A stretch of DNA of 64,000 bases from Topomyia yanbarensis. Its lineage: Eukaryota > Arthropoda > Insecta > Diptera > Culicidae. The translations under genes were made by a program, and so were the position numbers. Where the stretch lies: NCBI RefSeq assembly GCF_030247195.1, contig NC_080670.1, positions 212,338,546 through 212,402,545 of the forward strand, read 5' to 3'. How positions within the stretch are numbered: the stretch's first letter is position 1; every line of letters begins with the position of its first letter. Positions 1 through 12,107 of the stretch are shown in pieces. The notes beneath the pieces were generated by a model that had not been told where the DNA came from, made no database searches, and was given only the letters and a program-made list of their open reading frames with translations.

Positions 1-905
1 AATTCTTTTTTCGGCTCCTCTTGCTTCCTTGTACCGCTCTCTGTTCTGCCGGGTACCAGACACTAACATCCGGCTTCTGGCAGCATTTTTCTCATCCGTC
101 ACTCTCTGGCACTCCTCATCGAACCAATCGTTTCTGGGTCGTCTCTGAGCAGTACCTATTACGCTGCTGTGCTCACCGCTCCCTGGATTGACTCCCACAG
201 ATTGTTGAGGTTGTCGTCTACGTTGATTCCCCTTATCCGCTCATCAAGCTTCTGGCGGACATGGTCTATTTGATTGCAAGTTTCGCCATTCGGATGCATG
301 CAGGTGCGCTTACGGATGTCTTTGCGTGCAAAGTTAGTGCTGCTGATGGCCATCCCTCTAGCTGCAGCGAAGGTCACTAGTCTCAGGCTAGGTCGTCATT
401 GGTTACAGAGTGAAGGCTCTCCTTACCAATGATTGGACGGAAAAAGTCCTCTCTACCGACCTGAGCGTTGGCGTCCCCAATAAAAATTTTTACGTCATGC
501 TTTGGGCACTCTCCGTACGTTTTGTCGAGACATTCGTAAAACGCGTCCTTCACGTCATCGGGTTAAGCTTTAGTTGAAGAATTTGTCCCGTACCCTCAAT
601 ACACGGAATCGCTCGCTAACCGGTTTCCACCTTATAACACGCTTCATCTGATTGCCGATCACTATAAAAACCGACTCCATGTTCTGCCTTTTCGCCGACG
701 CTATAGTAGATGTTGTATTTGAAGGAAGTGTTGGCGTTGGGATTCACCGCCCAGAATTCACGTTCTCCAGTTCTAGGCTACCGCACCTCCTGAATCGCAG
801 CCACGCTTACTCCAACCGTCTGCATTTCGTGAGCCAAAAGACTCACTCGTTCGGGGTTTATTCAAAGTCCTGACATTCCATGTTCCGAGTTTCCAATCAT
901 TGTCC
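1..905 (-). mobile_element. RTE-clade LINE fragment, endonuclease domain, broken
   Basis: On the minus strand the conceptual translation shows the usual start of an RTE apurinic endonuclease (GTWNVRTLNKP near 890-860, then LAHEMQTVGVSVAAIQEVR near 840-790). Further on come QIDHV (near 270) and the post-endonuclease linker RRPRNDWFDEECQRV near 150-100. The frames change several times and contain stops, so it is dead. It runs off the left window edge, where the reverse transcriptase part would lie. It sits upstream of the zinc-finger exon at 1267 and probably in that gene's intron. RTE assignment rests on the linker and endonuclease motifs; the exact family is not identified. Confidence 0.7.
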
Positions 906-1266
906 TTATTTCGTAGCCGGGTCGGTTGCCGAATGTATCGTTCGTTTTTCTTTTCTTCTTTACTTTTCGTGGTAAGTGGGAGGGTTGGGTAGACTACCTT
1001 ACCGAGGTCGCGCTACCTACATCGCGCTGGTGGGGCTGCCACCTTAGGTATATCTGACGCGATACAGCATTTCATACTCAGCCTCTGGATGTCAGAACAG
1101 ACGCCGCACCTCCTTGGTGAACAGACGCTCGGGACGTACCTCCTCAATCTAGCTGAAGTCAGAAGGACAACAGTGCCCACACCCATGTACTCTTCATTAA
1201 ACAACCCTTTTGTTTTTAATATTTTTTTTTCTATCAAACTAGCTCACCGAGTTCCCGTGCTTCCAG
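906..1266. other. intronic or intergenic sequence, nothing recognised
   Basis: No domain or repeat was recognised. The last 60 bases hold a pyrimidine-rich stretch leading to the AG at 1265-1266, which serves as the acceptor of the zinc-finger exon. Short open frames here have no recognisable composition. Confidence 0.4.
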
Positions 1267-2104
1267 CGAGCAACAGGTAGCCTCTACCCCACGGAACCCC
1301 ATGCAGACCAGCGTGACCGAAATCCTGCAGACCGCAACTCCAACCGATTCCACACGACCACACGAATGCGAGCTTTGCGGGAAACGATTCCAACTGAAGG
1401 CGAACCTTAAAGCACACTTCCGGATACATTGCGATGAACGGCCGTACGGTTGTGATGTTTGCGGCAAGGCCTTTGCAAATAGCAAAATTCTAAGGGAACA
1501 TCGGTATACCCACACCGGTGAGCGACCGTTCAAGTGTACCGTGTGTGACAAGGACTTTGCCAAACCAGCTTCACTAGTGTTGCACAAGCGTCTGCACACG
1601 GGTGAGCGACCCTGCAAGTGCACCGTGTGTGGCAAAGATTTTGTGACCAAATCCAACCTCAACGTACATATGCGCCTGCACACGGGTGAGAGACCGTACA
1701 AGTGTACCGTGTGTGGCAAGGATTTCCCCGCAAGTTCACGTTTGAAAGAACACAAACGCACTCATACGAGCGAGCAACCGTACAAGTGTACCGTGTGCGA
1801 TAAACAGTTTGCCTTTAAAACCAACCTAAACGTGCACATGGGCCTTCATACCAGCGAGCGCCCGTATAAGTGCACCGTGTGTGGCAAGGGTTACATACAG
1901 CGAACACTGCTAACATTACACATGCGCGTTCATACGGGCGAGCGACCTTACCGGTGCACAATGTGTGACAAAGACTTCACTTCAGGTTCTGCTTTGCATA
2001 AGCATGTACGTCTTCATACGCGACCGTACGAGTGCACTGTGTGTGGCAAAGGTTTTCCCCGCAAACTCGCGCTAGCCTCACATATGGCTGTTCATACTGA
2101 CTGA
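1267..2104 (+). CDS. C2H2 zinc-finger protein, 3' coding exon with nine fingers
   Basis: Likely nuclear DNA-binding protein of the poly-C2H2 class. Nine fingers with the CX2C...HX3H pattern follow each other at 28-residue steps, starting about residue 21 counted from the ATG at 1301. Linkers are mostly HTGERPYKC-like; the last is shortened to HTRPYEC. A short tail ends at the TGA at 2102-2104. The exon start is set at 1267, not the ATG at 1301. The frame is open upstream to an AG acceptor at 1265-1266, and the codon split there (phase 2, completing AGC) is the same as in the paralogue at 8842-9975. The first exon is not visible; it is probably left of the window, beyond the LINE fragment. If the ATG at 1301 is used instead, the protein is 267 residues. 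Target site and role are unknown. Confidence 0.85.
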
Positions 2105-2530
2105 AAATTGTGATTTCCGTGGCGAAGGATTCAAGAACGGTGTTCTACCGAAGGAGCACAAATACAGTGTTAACGAAAATGCGCGACTAAAAATTCGATC
2201 AGTGACTTGATAGGGACATTAATGCCCCGAAAATTGCGGTAATGAGTCACTAAACGAGCAGCTACTAGTACTAGTCTTCATAACATGAGATTTGTTACAC
2301 TACACTTTCAACAAATTTGCTTAAAATATGAACAGTGTATACGCCGTTAGAAAAATAAAAGATGAAACAAGTTAAATAAGTACACTAGCACTGACAAAAT
2401 TCCAGTAGTTTAAGTAGTGAAAAGTTTGTACCTTTCTTATATTTATCAAATAAATACGCATAAATACGCTTGTAACAAAAAAAGTTATTACATTGTTTAT
2501 TACATTGTTAAAGACCCATACAGTAACTCA
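2105..2530 (+). other. 3' flank of zinc-finger gene with poly(A) signals
   Basis: AT-rich sequence after the stop. AATAAA occurs at 2354-2359 and an AAATAAATA cluster lies near 2449-2465. Either could end the transcript. No other feature seen. Confidence 0.5.
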
Positions 2531-2539
2531 AAATTCACT

Positions 2540-2760
2540 TCAGTCAGTCTAGCTGGTTAGCTTCCGCCAGAATGTTGTTTCAAATGGCAACTACGTCGGA
2601 ATCAGTTTTCATTGGAGCCAAAATTTTGGCATATGCCAGCCGGAAGTTCGGTTAATTTTCCCTAAATGTTTGCAATGTTTGTAAGTACTTACCAGTAAAG
2701 TTCAGCCAGAAATAAGCTGGAATTCCGGCTTTTTTTAAACTTTACTGGGTTAAATTTGTT
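2540..2760. repeat. degenerate foldback remnant (family F2)
   Basis: Contains AGTAAAGTTCAGCCAGAAAT followed by AATTCCGGC, and ends near TTTACTGGG. These match the ends of the F2 foldback seen intact at 41211-41357, but the central palindrome is eroded. Confidence 0.4.
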
Positions 2761-3083
2761 TCAAAATGACAAGCCGTTGGGTATGGATCTGTCAAACTAC
2801 ATCTAGGACAGTGTTCCCAATGCGATGATTTAGCCACCTGTTCTAAATACTGTTAAATCGATTTTTTTTATAGTTAATCACTAATGTTGTAATGAAAAAT
2901 AACAGTGCTCTATTCGTGATTCAAATTGTGGAAAATTTAAAACAGAAGAGTCGAGCTGTTCTCAATCTGATCCAAAAAAGAGCTCGAAAAATAGAACTTC
3001 ATTTCAGTGTTGTGACCGATCGGTTTTAATCGGTAAAAAAGATAGTAATGTAAAATAGAACAACCCATATAGAATACATCAGA

Positions 3084-3670
3084 CAAAGAGAACAGAGAAC
3101 CATGATCGAACAAAAATATTTAAAAAACGTGTGTAAACATTTGAATTAATATACGATAAACATTAGCGCCGCCAATCCAACTTATTCCGGCTATCCGTCA
3201 AATCCATTCCGGAACCGGTTCGAAATCCTGAATGGATTCAGTATGGAATCTTGCTCCAAGAAAACAACCGATTCCGACTCTATCGGTTCATGCATTTGAG
3301 CTGGAATTCATACTGGCAGTCCGAACCGGTTCCGGACTAGTTTGACTGGGTAGAGGAATAATCGCTGTCAATTCAGTCGAACTCAGCCACAAAAAAACAT
3401 GACGACAGTACTCCTGGTTTGGATATCCCCAGATAAACTCATTCCGGAACCGGTTCGGATTTCTGAATGGAGTCATTATGGATTCCAAATCAAATGCAAC
3501 AACCGATTCCGACTCAGAATCGGTTGTTGCATTTGATTTGGAATCCATACTGACTCCATTCAGGATTCCGAATCAAATTCTGAATGGTTTGACCGGGTCC
3601 CAACTACCTTCGAAACCGTTAGAGATTTCTACACAAGTGAAATGCTGTAGATGGATGTCTGTTCTCTGTG
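3084..3670 (+). mobile_element. MITE family A (CACAGAGAACAG ends), with nested foldback
   Basis: The right end reads CTGTTCTCTGTG and the left end CAAAGAGAACAG, one base off the reverse complement. The pair is flanked by a perfect 7-bp duplication CATCAGA (3077-3083 and 3671-3677). It is homologous over its length to the 406-bp copy at 8145-8550 but holds an extra foldback at 3428-3597, so it was hit after insertion. Non-autonomous; no transposase frame. Confidence 0.8.
3428..3597. repeat. foldback element F1, nested
   Basis: Begins CCCAGATAAACTCATTCCGG and ends GGTTTGACCGGG. The centre is a long palindrome around AACCGATTCCGACTCAGAAT. It interrupts the sequence that is continuous (GATATCCCAACTAC) in the family A copy at about 8490, with TCCC repeated at the junctions. 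Confidence 0.75.
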
Positions 3671-3786
3671 CATCAGAGTTGCAAATAGCTTTAGTGCGAA
3701 TTCAACAGCGAATCACTTTACATCAATGTGTGAATTTTTTATGATAAACTCTTTCGGTTTTTTTGACAGCTTAATCCCCTGCATGT

Positions 3787-3918
3787 TCAACCAGAATGCT
3801 GGCTGGCTCTAATTAGTATTCCGACTCCATCGACACAACCGCTTCTAACTAGAATCAGTTGTGTCACTGGAGCCGGAATACGAATTAGAACCAACCCCAT
3901 TCATTTTCCGGCTGAACA
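3787..3918. repeat. foldback element F2
   Basis: Imperfect palindrome with arms around CCGACTCCATCGACACAACC and its complement (GTTGTGTCACTGGAGCCGG). Left end AACCAGAATGCTGGCTGG, right end near TTTTCCGGCTGAAC. Same family as 41211-41357, 46455-46613 and 47387-47551. Confidence 0.65.
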
Positions 3919-3924
3919 TTACTA

Positions 3925-4072
3925 CCCTCTAAGAACGGTTGGTTTCAAAATCATCCAATGACGGACGTTCGTTGGACCAATTTGGACAACGTCCAAATAA
4001 CCGTTCAACGAACGTCCATCGTTGGACCCGTGTTGAACGATTTTGAAACAAATTTTTGAGCGTCTCAGTGGG
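3925..4072. repeat. foldback element F3
   Basis: Starts CCCTCTAAGAACGGTTGG and ends near CGTCTCAGTGGG. Internal complementary arms GTTTCAAAATC and GATTTTGAAAC lie near the two ends, with CGTTCGTTGGACC and its partial complement inside. Other copies: 45071-45218, 46010-46152 (inverted), 47577-47727, 15413-15487 (partial). Confidence 0.65.
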
Positions 4073-4074
4073 TA

Positions 4075-4560
<486 letters not shown>

Positions 4561-5850
4561 TTCTTCATTTAGTGACCAAATTTTCGAAATCCTTAGTTTT
4601 TTACTATAAAACCTGATTTAATGCATAGGTAAAAATAAACAGGAATCATGAACGCATCATGTTATGCTTTCATTTCCAAGAAAAACTGTTCTTAAAAACG
4701 CGGAACTATGTATTACGTACCTTTGAGATGTTTCAAGATTATGCGACCTTCTTTGCCGACCTTTGGCAATAATCAGTGCTGCGAAATTTCATATGTCTGC
4801 TGACATTGACCGAAACCAACATTCAGATTTAACCCATTCAAATTTCACACTTTGAAGTCAGAAGTTGACATCTTCTACATTTCCGAACATAAGTGTAATC
4901 TATATTCGGCGCACTTTCGCTGAATAATCGCTTTCAGAGCTAGCATAGAAACAAAATTCAGTTTGCTTCTGAAACCGAACATATCCGAACCTGAGTCCGC
5001 TGTATCGGCAGAACCAATAAACGAGGACAACGAACAAAACATTTCATTCATCGCGGCGGGCATGAATCGAATTTCGTATCTCGTTCAAGCTCACGCAGGG
5101 GTGTCAATTTTTTTAAGCTCTGGCAATAATTTTGTGCCGATGAGACCTCCAAATAAAACTCTTGCAGCCCAATACATAAATCTTGCCTTTATTTCGGTGT
5201 GGTTTAATGGCGTTTTATTTTAGTGTGACAATTTCTTTTATTGAAAATATAATATTGAAGATATATTTTATTGTGAAAATATATTCATCATCGAAATTCT
5301 CCGTACATTTAAGATTCGAGCAGTGAATGGCACAAGCTGCACTTTATTACCACCAACCCGGAATTCTATTTTCCGTTCTGCATCCGTGTTTATATCCACG
5401 AATGCTGGATCGAAAAAACCGGTAAACATGTATAGGTGTTTCAACGGCTAGATACAAATATTTTAACATTTTTAGGGAAAAGATAGTCAGCGAATAGTGA
5501 AGGTGACAAGATAACTAGTAAAGTGGGATTTAAATATTGCGTGTTCCACTCTTCAGTAACTGACACCAGTTTGCTACTAGTTAGACGATATATCCAAACT
5601 AAATGCAAATGGGCGTCAGTTAGAAAGCTAAAACGTAGTTGATATCCCGATGCTGTACTCTCCATAACAGGAATTAGTGGGCTGCGTGTCGAGTAATCAT
5701 CTCATCGTGGGGATAAGCGCGAGAGGTTTCGTATTAGAGATGCTGGATGCTTCATACTTGTTCATGAACAAGTCGAGAGGAGTATGTTTTAAGTTAGACA
5801 TTGACAGATCGATTGGAATAGTGGCCATTTGCGAATGAAAGAATCCTGTA
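4561..5850. other. AT-rich intergenic DNA
   Basis: No recognised gene. Short open frames on both strands lack known motifs. The minus-strand frames at 5441-5665 and 5697-5879, with 6179-6403 beyond the next MITE, could be remnants of an old coding region split by that insertion, but frames do not join cleanly. Confidence 0.35.
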
Positions 5851-5857
5851 CTGCAAC

Positions 5858-6153
5858 CACAGACTAACAGATATAACACTATGAAGGAATTCCCTTAAAA
5901 ATTATCGATCCGGCAATTTACCCAGAACACTAGCTCCACCTTTTATTCAAGGTCCCAAACACTTATTTGCTGGTGGCTTACCCCTCAGACTTGGGAAAAA
6001 ATTTTAACTAGTGGTCTATCCCCCATATACTTGTTCATATGTGAGTGGCTCCATAATTTCAAAAGCGGCCACAGTCCCAACTACAAATATATTTGTAATG
6101 ACCGTAAAAGTGGGCGAAGCATTATTATCGAGTGTTATGTCTGTTAGTCTGTG
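5858..6153 (-). mobile_element. MITE family C (CACAGACTAACAG ends), copy 1
   Basis: Terminal inverted repeat CACAGACTAACAG / CTGTTAGTCTGTG, 296 bp, flanked by a perfect 7-bp duplication CTGCAAC (5851-5857, 6154-6160). Homologous in inverse orientation to 60233-60522, which has its own different 7-bp duplication. Confidence 0.85.
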
Positions 6154-6552
6154 CTGCAACGACGAGCTGGCTACCTCCTCAAACAAAACAGCTATTGTTA
6201 CCGAACACAGACGTCCCTACAAAAAATTTTCTACCATATCCGCAGCTAAAAATGGTAAACATCCTTTCTTTTTTGCTCTCATATTTAAAATAAAACACAT
6301 TTCCTGAGTCAAACATCCATGTTTCCGATCTGGTGTTCAAAAATATATAATCATCAACTGGTTTTCCAGTATATTTTAAAATTACGGCTGTTGAGGAGCG
6401 CATGAAAGTTGGCAGATGAAAAACGGTCGGTAAAGCAGGGCGTACTGAAGACCAATCGATTATAATGGCCTAAGCCGTTTCAATGTTAACCTCAGACAGA
6501 TTACGAAATACATATTTTAATCCATTCAAATCATTAGATCGTTAGGTTATAG

Positions 6553-6812
6553 CATAGAGAACAGACGTCCATCTTCAGCATTCAACTTGTTTAAAATCTC
6601 TAACGGTTTCGAAGGTAGTTGGGATATCCAAACCAGGTGCGCTACTGTCGTCATGTTTTTTTTGTGGCTGAGTTCGACAGAATTGACAGCGGTTTCTCTT
6701 CTACCCAATCAAACTAGTCCGGAATCGGTTCGGACTTTCAGCATGAATTCTAGCTCAAATGCATCAACCGATAGAGTTGGAATCGGTTGTTTTCTTTGAG
6801 CAAGATTCCATA
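6553..6812 (-). mobile_element. MITE family A, truncated inverted copy
   Basis: Begins CATAGAGAACAGACGTCC, then runs through the reverse complement of the copy at 8145-8550 (GAAACCGTTAGAGAT, CAAACCAGGTGCGC, AACTAGTCCGGAA). It stops inside the internal palindrome near AAGATTCCATAC, so the other end is lost. Confidence 0.7.
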
Positions 6813-6839
6813 CACGCTTACCAGCCGTCACCTAATTTT

Positions 6840-7131
6840 GGGTAGAATTCTATCCAAAATGGACTAAAGTGCATCTCCTCACTTTTGGGTAACAAGCTTT
6901 GAACGTAAATTTTGGGTAGTGCGAGGACTACCCAAAATTTGGGTTACAGATAACCCAAGCCCAAGTCGGATAACCCAAAATTTGAATACTGAGCGGATAA
7001 TCTAAAATTTGAGTACTGAGCGGAAAACCCAAAATTCGAGTAAAAGTTTGAGTACTGAGCGCATAACCCGAAATTTATAACAAGCGGATAACCAAAAATT
7101 TCTATAACATTCGGATAACCCAAAATTTAGG
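6840..7131. repeat. minisatellite-like tract, about 28-bp degenerate units
   Basis: Repeats of a unit around AACCCAAAATTTGAGTACTG from 6967 to 7131, about six degenerate copies. Flanked on the left by short inverted stretches of TTTTGGGTA/TACCCAAAA. Related words recur at 7920-8050, so 6840-8050 may be one old element. Confidence 0.55.
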
Positions 7132-8137
7132 TTTCCAATATATATTATATGGATGCTTGGCATTCTCACTAAGAACAACCATCAATATGGGTATCATTTG
7201 AAAAGTAGCCATTCGTAGAAGCTGAAAATTGATGATTCGTCAATTGAACATTTCGTCGCATCTTTTAGAATTACCCCGTTTACTAAATTCACACCGCTTG
7301 AGGTTTTTGCCTGCTTTTGATCAATAGACTCGAAACAATATGGTAGAATTGTTGCAGCCTGGAACATTTGGTATATAATTGCCAAACTGTATCACTTTGT
7401 AGCTGCTATTGTTACTCATTACTTTAACCTGCTTGTGTCAGGGGCAACAAATGTCAATCTAATGAGCCCATCATATGTAAGAGCGAGAAAATATTTAATC
7501 ATCGCTAGCCGCTGCAATTGCCCTCTAGTAGTTATATTCTATTTCAACTCTAGTGATATGCATTTCTGACATTTCCAAAAAATATGAATCATCAACGTCC
7601 CATCATGAGTTCAATGTGTCTTTCGAGGTCCGATCGGGTTTCGGAATGATGCGGTGGCCGCTATTTAAATGATATGAAAAACACAACATGAACCCACAAT
7701 CAAAAAATAAACAACGTTTCAGTACTCACCGACTCGTGTTTTAGATCCAGCGCTAATTGCTTTATCCTAGGTTTCTAGGCTGAAATAAATTAATCATTAA
7801 TTTTATTTAAAATATTGCATTATGCATTATAATTACCATTCTTTTACAGAGCCACTTCATGCAATTTTATTCACAACAATAACAATGGCTGTCAAAAACA
7901 TTACCTACTACTTTGTATGAGATGGGCTACCCAAAATATAAGTACGAAGCGATGAACTTGAATTCGAGTAGACGTCATTATTCAATTCCTACCCAACACG
8001 AAGTTCACAGCGACCAACTCAAATTATGGGTAATCGTAATATATTCGTAATATATTGTTATTCAACTAAATATAGAGGGCGTAATAACTCGATTTCACAT
8101 CCGTCGAAGTTAAAATAAACCCTTCTAAATATTCTTA
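7132..8137. other. AT-rich spacer, no gene recognised
   Basis: No convincing coding frame. 7920-8050 repeats the GGGCTACCCAAAAT-type words of the minisatellite-like element to its left. Confidence 0.35.
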
Positions 8138-8144
8138 GTAAGGC

Positions 8145-8550
8145 CACAGAGAACAGACATCCATGATCGAACAAAAATATATAAAAAACGTGTGTAAACA
8201 TTTGAATTAATAAACGATAAACACTAGCGCCGCCACACCAACCTATCCCAACTATCCGTCAAATCCATTCTGGAACCGGTTCGAAATCCTGTATGGATTC
8301 CGTATGAAATTTTGCTCAAAGAAAACAACCGATTCCGACTCTATCGGTTGATGCATTTGAGCTGGAATTCATGCTGGAAGTCCGAACCGGTTCCGGACTA
8401 GTTTGAGTGGGTAGAGGAATAACCGCTGTCAATTCTGTCGAACTCAGTCACAAAAAAAAACATGACGACAGTAGCGCACCTGGTTTGGATATCCCAACTA
8501 CTTTCGAAACCGTTAGAGATTTTACACAAGTTGGACGTCTGTTCTCTGTG
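8145..8550 (+). mobile_element. MITE family A, complete copy, 406 bp
   Basis: Terminal inverted repeats CACAGAGAACAGACATCCA and TGGACGTCTGTTCTCTGTG, with a perfect 7-bp duplication GTAAGGC at 8138-8144 and 8551-8557. No coding capacity. It ends about 290 bp upstream of the start codon of the zinc-finger gene at 8842, so it may lie in that promoter region. Confidence 0.85.
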
Positions 8551-8557
8551 GTAAGGC

Positions 8558-8841
8558 GGTTCAGTTAAATAATCACAAAAAAAATATATTAGTGTTTATG
8601 GTTATTTAGAGCAATAGTTGCAATTTTAAACATAAAACTGGTTTGTTTACATTTTGCTCTTAGACCCTTCTGAGAAATCGTGCTAGAATTTGAAATCAAT
8701 ATTTTTGACAGCTGAAGTGAAATGACACTAACAGATAAATAGTAAATAAACGATTGAGCCGGCGAATCTTTATCTAGAGAGATTCAGCGTCGTTAGTTTT
8801 GTTATTGTTCTTGTTTGTGAAGTCAATGATATTTTAGTGAA
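8558..8841 (+). promoter_or_regulatory. 5' flank and probable promoter of the second zinc-finger gene
   Basis: The stretch between the MITE and the ATG at 8842. GATTCAGCGTCGTTAG near 8780 resembles an arthropod initiator context, and there is no clear TATA box at -30. The start site is not determined; this is placed by position only. Confidence 0.3.
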
Positions 8842-9975
8842 ATGAATGAGTCCTTACAGGTTAAACTGGAGACAAATAATTCCGATCTAACAGGTGTCAT
8901 CGGTGCTAGGTATGCTGATGGTATGGAAGGAAACGTAAAGCAAGGCTGTGTTGCTGCCAATGAACTAACAGATATGAATGTGCTTAATTTCGATTCCTCG
9001 GAACCAAATAATGGATCAGAAAATAAAATCGGCCAATTCTTTATTGAATCTAACTCGGAGCGACCAACGATCGTTGCAGAAAGACGTATTGAATCTGTTG
9101 AAAGGTAATTACATTATTTTATTCTATTTATTTCTTGACCAGATGTATAAATTTTTTTGCTCGGTACTCATACTGACAGCGGCGAAAAACGGACGTGCTA
9201 TTATCCACCGAATGACGTTCAAAACAACGATCATCCACCCAACGACCTACCGTCAGCATCTCCCGTCGCGCCCACTGATTCCACTCAGCATCACGAATGC
9301 GATCTTTGTGGAAAACGATTTCTCTACAAAAGGTACCTACTGCAACATCTCCGCGTACATCGCGGCGAACGACCCTTCAGCTGCGATATCTGTGGTAAGG
9401 CATTCTACACCAGCTGCTTTCTAATGCAGCATAGGAACTGGCACACCGGTGAACGACCGTATAAGTGTCCTATGTGCGGTAAAGATTTTGCCTTTAAAAG
9501 CAATTTTACCAGCCACGTGCGCGTTCATACAGGAGACATTAGGCGGCACAAGTGTGACACGTGTGGTAAAGAATTCCAGTCAAGCTATTACTTAAAGAAA
9601 CACAAACGCACTCACATCAACGAGCAGCTGAGGTGCACCGTGTGCGACAGGGACTTAGTCTATCGCGCTGCCCTAACCTTACACATGCGCCGCCATACGG
9701 GTGAGCGACCGTTTACCTGTTCCGTGTGTGGCAAAGATTTCGCTGCCAAGACTAACCTATCTGCGCACATGCTGTGTCATACGGGTGAGCGACCGTACAA
9801 GTGCACCGAATGTGGCAAAGGATTTGCCCGTAAAACTACGCTGAATGCACACATGTCCGTTCACACTGGAGACTATCCGTTCAGTTGTGATGTGTGTGGC
9901 AAAGGATTCAGTCGGGAGATGCGCATGAAGGAACACAAACTTGTTCATGTAGATGGCGAACCGCATAGGGTATGA
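8842..9975 (+). CDS. C2H2 zinc-finger protein, two exons, eight fingers
   Basis: Exons 8842-9104 and 9180-9975 give a 352-residue protein. Exon 1 (87 codons plus two bases) is acidic, without recognised domain, and ends GAAAG before GTAATT. The 75-bp intron ends ACTGACAG at 9179, and the split codon AG|C reads serine. Exon 2 encodes a short linker and then eight C2H2 fingers in tandem, beginning HECDLCGKRF. Most linkers are TGERPYKC-like; finger 4 is preceded by GDIRRHKC and finger 5 by INEQLRC, which deviate. The protein is probably nuclear and DNA binding. It is a paralogue of the gene ending at 2104: same strand, same exon-2 phase, shared HECxLCGKRF first finger. The ATG at 8842 is the first in an open frame that joins in phase; no upstream in-frame ATG was preferred. 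Confidence 0.88.
9105..9179 (+). other. intron of the zinc-finger gene
   Basis: Donor G|GTAATT, acceptor TACTGACAG|C, 75 bp, T-rich before the acceptor. Removing it keeps one frame from exon 1 into the finger array. Confidence 0.8.
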
Positions 9976-10319
9976 TGTTGGAGGAAGCTTCAACAATCCA
10001 TACTGGCACACGGTCTCTCGAATCAGTGTAATGTGGCTAAATCATTCATCAATGTATGCCTATTTTGGTTCGAGTATTGTATGCTTTAATATGTAGTATC
10101 TAAACAACACGTATTGCTCGAATAGTTGAGTAATGGGAACATAAACGCAACAATAGTCCGTGGCAGGTTTTTGTTATTTTCGACTGATTGACAAGTGCAG
10201 TTCTTATTCCGAAAAAAACCCAGGCTTAGTTATGGAATTTGCGTTTCGAGTTTGTCTCATCAGAATCCGACACTAACTTAGTGGCAGGACTAACCCACAC
10301 TCATTCATTTATTTAGTTC
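9976..10319. other. 3' flank of zinc-finger gene, no other feature
   Basis: AT-rich, no canonical AATAAA close to the stop. Nothing else recognised before the LINE begins. Confidence 0.4.
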
Positions 10320-10931
10320 AACATCAATTTCAAGATAACACTGAATCAAAAATTTGCTCTCCAACGTCGGTTACGCCCAACACTCGCCAAATCACGTTCC
10401 GCCTGGTCCGCCCATCGTGCTCTCTACGCTCCTCGCCTTCTTGTACCAACCGGATCATTAGCGAACACCATCTTTGCAGGATTGCTGTCCGGCATTCTTG
10501 CAACATGCCCTGCCCACTGTATCCTTCCAGCTTTGGCCACCTTTTGGATGCTGGGTTCGCCATAGAGTGCAGTGAGCTCGTGGTTCATCCTTCGCCGCTA
10601 CACACCGCCGAAGATCGTCCTTAGCACCCGTCGCTCGAAAACTCCTAGCGCTTGCAGGTCCTCCTCGAGCATGGTCCAAGTCTCGTGCCCGTAGAGAACC
10701 ACCGGTCTTATAAGCGTTTTGTACATGGTGCATTTGGTGCGGGAGTGAATCTTTTTTGACCGCAGTGTCTTCTGGAGCCCATAGTAGGCCCGACTTCCGT
10801 TAATAAGGATCCTAGGTAGACAAAATCCTCCACTACCCCGAAGGTATCCCCGTCGATCGTAATTCTGTTTCCTAACCGGATCCTCTCATTTTCGGTTCCA
10901 CCTACCAGCATATACTTTGTTTTGGACGCAT

Positions 10932-11567
10932 TTACCACCAGTCCGACCTTCGCTGCTTCACGTTTCGGGCGTCTGCCACCGTTTCAAATGTTCGGGCGAT
11001 AATGTCCATGTCGTCCGCGAAGCATACAAATTGGCCGGATTTCGTGAAGATCGTGCCCTGGCTGTTGAGCCCGGCTCGTCGCATCGCACCTTCCAGAGCG
11101 ATGTTGAATAGTAGACACGAGAGTCCATCACCTTGTCTCAGTCCCCGTCGAGATTCGAATGGACTGGAAAGTTCACCCGAAATCCTTACGCTGTTTTGTA
11201 CACCGTCCATCGTTGCTTTGATCAGTCGAGTCAGCTTCCCGGGAAAGCTGTTTTCGTCCATGATTTTCCATAGCTCTACGCGGTCGATACTGTCGTATGC
11301 CGCCTTGAAGTCGACGAACAGGTGATGCGTTGGGACCTGGTATTCACGGCATTTCTGGAGGAGTTGCCGTACGGTAAAGATCTGGTTCGTTGTCGACCGG
11401 CCATTGATGAAGCCGGTTTGATAACTTCCCACGAACTCATTTACTTTAGGTGATAGACGACGGAAGATGATCTGGGATAGCACTTTGTAGGCGGCATTCA
11501 AAATGGTGATCGCTCGGAAATTCTCACGCTCCAAATGGTCGCCTTTCTTGTGAATGGGGCAGATCAC
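10932..11567 (-). pseudogene. reverse transcriptase core of the RTE element
   Basis: A 211-residue open frame covers the fingers and palm. It holds ICPIHKKGD at its start, then VDFKAAYDS (first catalytic Asp), the RGLRQGDGLSC segment, and FADDMD with the Asp pair. The reading frame is lost just after VADARN and resumes in another phase at 10938 with MVNASKTKYMLVGG, the usual post-palm segment. It is the longest surviving piece of the element and lacks its own start context. It would act only as part of the ORF2 polyprotein. Confidence 0.8.
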
Positions 11568-12107
11568 CCCTTCTTTTCACTCCTCCGGTAGCTGTTCGGT
11601 TTCCCAGATCCTGACTACTAACCGGTGCAGACAAGTGGCCAACTTTTCCGGGTCCAACTTCATGAGTTCTGCTGCGCTACCATCGTTGCCAGCTGCTTTG
11701 TTGTTCTTGAGCTGTTGGATGGCATCCTTAACTTCCCTCAATGTGGGAGTTGGTTCATTCCCGTCCTCAACTGCACTGACGTAGTCAAATCCTCCGTTGC
11801 CTTGGTCATCTGTACCTACATTCTCCTCGCCGTTCAGGTGCTCGTCGAAGTACTGCTTCCACCTTTCGATCACCTCACGGTTGTCCGTCAGCTTCTGGTA
11901 GAACTTCCGTGTATCTTCAGTGCCGTTCTCAAGCAGTTCCATTTCCTCGCACTCCGCTTCTTCCAGGCGGCGTTTTTTTTTCTCCCGGAAGAGGAGTGTC
12001 TGCTGCCTCCGCTTCTGTTTGTATCGTTTCACATTCTGTTGGGTTCCATGCGCTGCATTCTTCTCCTCCAAAACCGCTCTGCACTCCTCGTCGAACCAAT
12101 CGTTCCG

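Noticed and set aside
1234..1761. 175-codon minus-strand frame opposite the zinc-finger exon
   Set aside because: Periodic antisense shadow of the repeated finger codons.
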